This document shows, one piece after another, positions 4,923-7,012 of a stretch of 7,012 nt of DNA. The first letter of the stretch is position 1; every line of letters begins with the position of its first letter. Origin of the DNA: JAPUIN01 sp041580375 (GTDB lineage: Bacteria > Acidobacteriota > Polarisedimenticolia > Gp22-AA2); NCBI GenBank assembly GCA_041580375.1, contig JBFGDZ010000175.1, forward strand, positions 1 to 7,012, in the 5' to 3' direction. Made by a program: the position numbers and the translations under genes. The notes under the pieces were generated by a model, which worked only from the letters and a program-made list of their open reading frames with translations, had not been told where the DNA came from and did not search any database.

Positions 4923-6120
4923 CCGACAGCGCCACGACCGGATCGAGGCGGGCCGCCCGGCGCGCCGGAAGGATCCCGAAAAGGACGCCGGTGCCGAGCG
5001 ACACGACCAGCGCCGCGGCGACGGCCCAGTCGGGCGGGTGCGTCGGCAGCGCCGGGTAGCGGAGGGCGAGATAGCCCGAGCCGAGATAGCCGGCGACGAG
5101 GCCGACGAGGCATCCCGCGAGGGACAGCAGCGCCGCCTCGACGAGGAAGACGGCCAGGATCCTACGCCGCGTCGCCCCGAGCGCCTTCAACAGCCCGATC
5201 TCGGCCGTGCGCTCCGACACGACGACGAGCATCACGTTCATGATGCCGATCCCCGCCACCGACAGCGAGATCGCCGCGATCCCGGCGAGCGCCAGCGTCA
5301 GGGCGCCGAGGATCCGGTTGAAGGCGGCGAGCACCGAGTCCTGCGTGAGGACGGTCACGTCCTCCTCGCCGTCGTGGCGCTCGATCATGACGGCGAGCAC
5401 CTCGCGCCGCGCCTCGTCGATCTCGGAGTGCGCGCCGACTTCGATCAGCACCCGGAACAGCGACGTCTGGTTGAAGAGGCGCAGTCCGCTCTTCACCGGA
5501 ACGATGACGACGTCATCCATGTCGACGCCGAGCGACTCGCCCTTCCCCGTCAGGACGCCGATGACCCGGAAGCGCCAGTCGCCGATCCGGATCGGACGCC
5601 CCAGCGGGCTCTCCTCGCCGAACAGCTCCTTCTGCACGGTGCGGCCGATCACCGCCACCGGCGCGCCGCGTCCGGTGCCCGTCTCGGGGAGGAACCGGCC
5701 CAGCGCCACCTCCAGCCCGCGCACCGGAAGCAGGTCGGCGGTGCCTCCGAGCACGGTCACCTCCCGCCGCCGCTCGCCGTAGCCGACGCGCGCGCTGCCG
5801 ACCGACAGGGGGGCGATCCGCCGGACGCGCCGGCAGCGGCGCAGGATCGCCTCCGTGTCCTCGAGCGTGAGATCGCGCGGCGTGCCGCCGAAGATCGGCG
5901 CGTTCCCCGTCGTCTCGGTCTTTCCCGGAAGCATGATGAGGAGGTTGCTGCCGAGCGCCGCGAACTGCCGCGTGACGTAGAGGCGGGCCCCCTCGCCGAG
6001 CGCCGTGAGCAGGATGACGGCGGCGACGCCGATGGCGACCCCCAGGAGCGTCAGTCCCGACCGCAGCCGGTGGCCGCGGAGCGAGCCGAGCGCGAAGCGG
6101 AGGACGTCGCCGGATCCCAT
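4915..6120 (-). CDS. MacB/FtsX-type ABC transporter permease, intact
   Basis: This 401-residue inner-membrane protein follows the MacB/LolC layout. Membrane segment 1 is at about 21-42 (GLTLLGVAIGVAAVILLTAL). A periplasmic domain spans about 45-265, including FGEESPLGRPIRIG (167-180) and the ERHDGEED segment (247-254). Three C-terminal segments lie near 270-301, 320-352 and 366-386, with ERTAEIGLLKALGATRRRI between the first two and the family ending ILPARRAARLDPVVAL. It lacks the fused ATPase of MacB itself; the ATPase is the gene just upstream (stop 6134, 13 nt away). A GGGGG tract 5-6 nt before ATG 6120 is the likely ribosome binding site. It would pair with itself or with the second permease and couple ATP hydrolysis to movement of a substrate across the periplasm. 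The substrate (lipoprotein, antibiotic or peptide) is unknown. Confidence 0.93.
   Translation of the reverse strand: MGSGDVLRFALGSLRGHRLRSGLTLLGVAIGVAAVILLTALGEGARLYVTRQFAALGSNLLIMLPGKTETTGNAPIFGGTPRDLTLEDTEAILRRCRRVRRIAPLSVGSARVGYGERRREVTVLGGTADLLPVRGLEVALGRFLPETGTGRGAPVAVIGRTVQKELFGEESPLGRPIRIGDWRFRVIGVLTGKGESLGVDMDDVVIVPVKSGLRLFNQTSLFRVLIEVGAHSEIDEARREVLAVMIERHDGEEDVTVLTQDSVLAAFNRILGALTLALAGIAAISLSVAGIGIMNVMLVVVSERTAEIGLLKALGATRRRILAVFLVEAALLSLAGCLVGLVAGYLGSGYLALRYPALPTHPPDWAVAAALVVSLGTGVLFGILPARRAARLDPVVALSGR
5359..5384. repeat. 26-bp exact repeat shared by the two permease genes, copy 2
   Basis: Identical to 4151-4176 and in the matching coding position (ERHDGEED segment). The two copies are in direct orientation 1208 bp apart, about one gene length, so recombination between them would fuse the two permeases into one. 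Confidence 0.75.
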
Positions 6121-6133
6121 GTTCGCCCCCGCG

Positions 6134-6804
<671 letters not shown>

Positions 6805-6808
<4 letters not shown>

Positions 6809-7012
6809 GGCGCCCGGCCGGTCGGACCGTCGCGCAGCGTGGCGCGCGCCCCCGCCTTCACGCTGGCGCGATCGAGCGAGGTCACCACCCGGTCGCCCGC
6901 TTCGAGGCCCGCCGTGACCTCGGCGAACTCCCAGTTGCGCAGTCCGATCGTCACGGCCCTCTCGTCCAGGTGGCCCTCGTTGTAGACGAGGACGCGGCTT
7001 CCCTCGAGAAGG
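6805..7012 (-). CDS. Periplasmic adaptor (MacA/HlyD-type membrane fusion protein), C-terminal end
   Basis: The last 68 codons before TGA (6807-6805) read as the end of an RND/MacA-type adaptor: LLEGSRVLVYNEGHLDERA, then VTIGLRNWEFAEVTAGLEAGDRVV, then VKAGARATL. The block G(L)xxGDRVV followed by VKxGxxV is typical of the membrane-proximal domain of these proteins. The gene enters from the right edge, and codons are in frame from position 7011. It is first of the visible operon genes. By family, such adaptors link the inner-membrane ABC complex to an outer-membrane TolC-like channel; no such channel gene lies in the window. The frame would be easy to miss because it lacks a start here. Confidence 0.88.

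Overview
The window is very GC-rich DNA (roughly 70% by eye) and almost fully coding. An exporter operon with a periplasmic adaptor protein, a secreted protein with a Sec signal, and one sigma-70-like promoter (TTGAGC-17-TATAAT) suggest a high-GC, probably Gram-negative bacterium. Environmental phyla such as Acidobacteriota, Eisenbacteria-like groups or Myxococcota would fit, but nothing here fixes the taxon.

Layout. (1) 1-330, minus: the first 110 codons of a secreted protein with an Asp/Gly-rich, Ig-like repeat type of N-terminus. (2) 331-537: divergent intergenic region with a TATAAT box and the first copy of a short leader repeat. (3) 538-2524, plus: three tightly coupled genes with 4-nt ATGA and GTGA overlaps. 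They encode an ECF sigma factor, an O6-alkylguanine-DNA alkyltransferase carrying an Ada-type four-Cys zinc domain at its C-terminus, and a 2-oxoglutarate/Fe(II) oxygenase of the COG3826 / Oxygenase-NA type. (4) 2525-2708: a good sigma-70-like promoter, a 9-bp GC hairpin, and the second copy of the leader repeat, which here supplies the ribosome binding site. (5) 2709-3662, plus: a cysteine synthase-family PLP enzyme with an unusual Cys-containing insert. (6) 3668-3690: an inverted repeat between convergent genes. (7) 7012-3707, minus: a MacAB/LolCDE-like exporter operon, in transcription order adaptor protein (C-terminal end only), ATPase, permease, and a second permease broken by a frameshift.

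The most interesting part is 538-2524. In E. coli Ada one protein carries the methyl-phosphotriester-sensing zinc domain, an AraC-type DNA-binding region and the alkyltransferase. Here the alkyltransferase and the Ada-type zinc domain are fused in the reverse order, no AraC helix-turn-helix is present, and an ECF sigma factor is co-translated from just upstream. A dioxygenase family linked to alkylated-DNA repair follows. This looks like an alkylation-response operon in which a sigma factor may replace the AraC-type activator. The gene content is read directly from sequence; the regulatory circuit is inference.

The exporter operon is ordinary in type. Its last permease gene changes reading frame near 4606-4654, either a real mutation or a sequence error.
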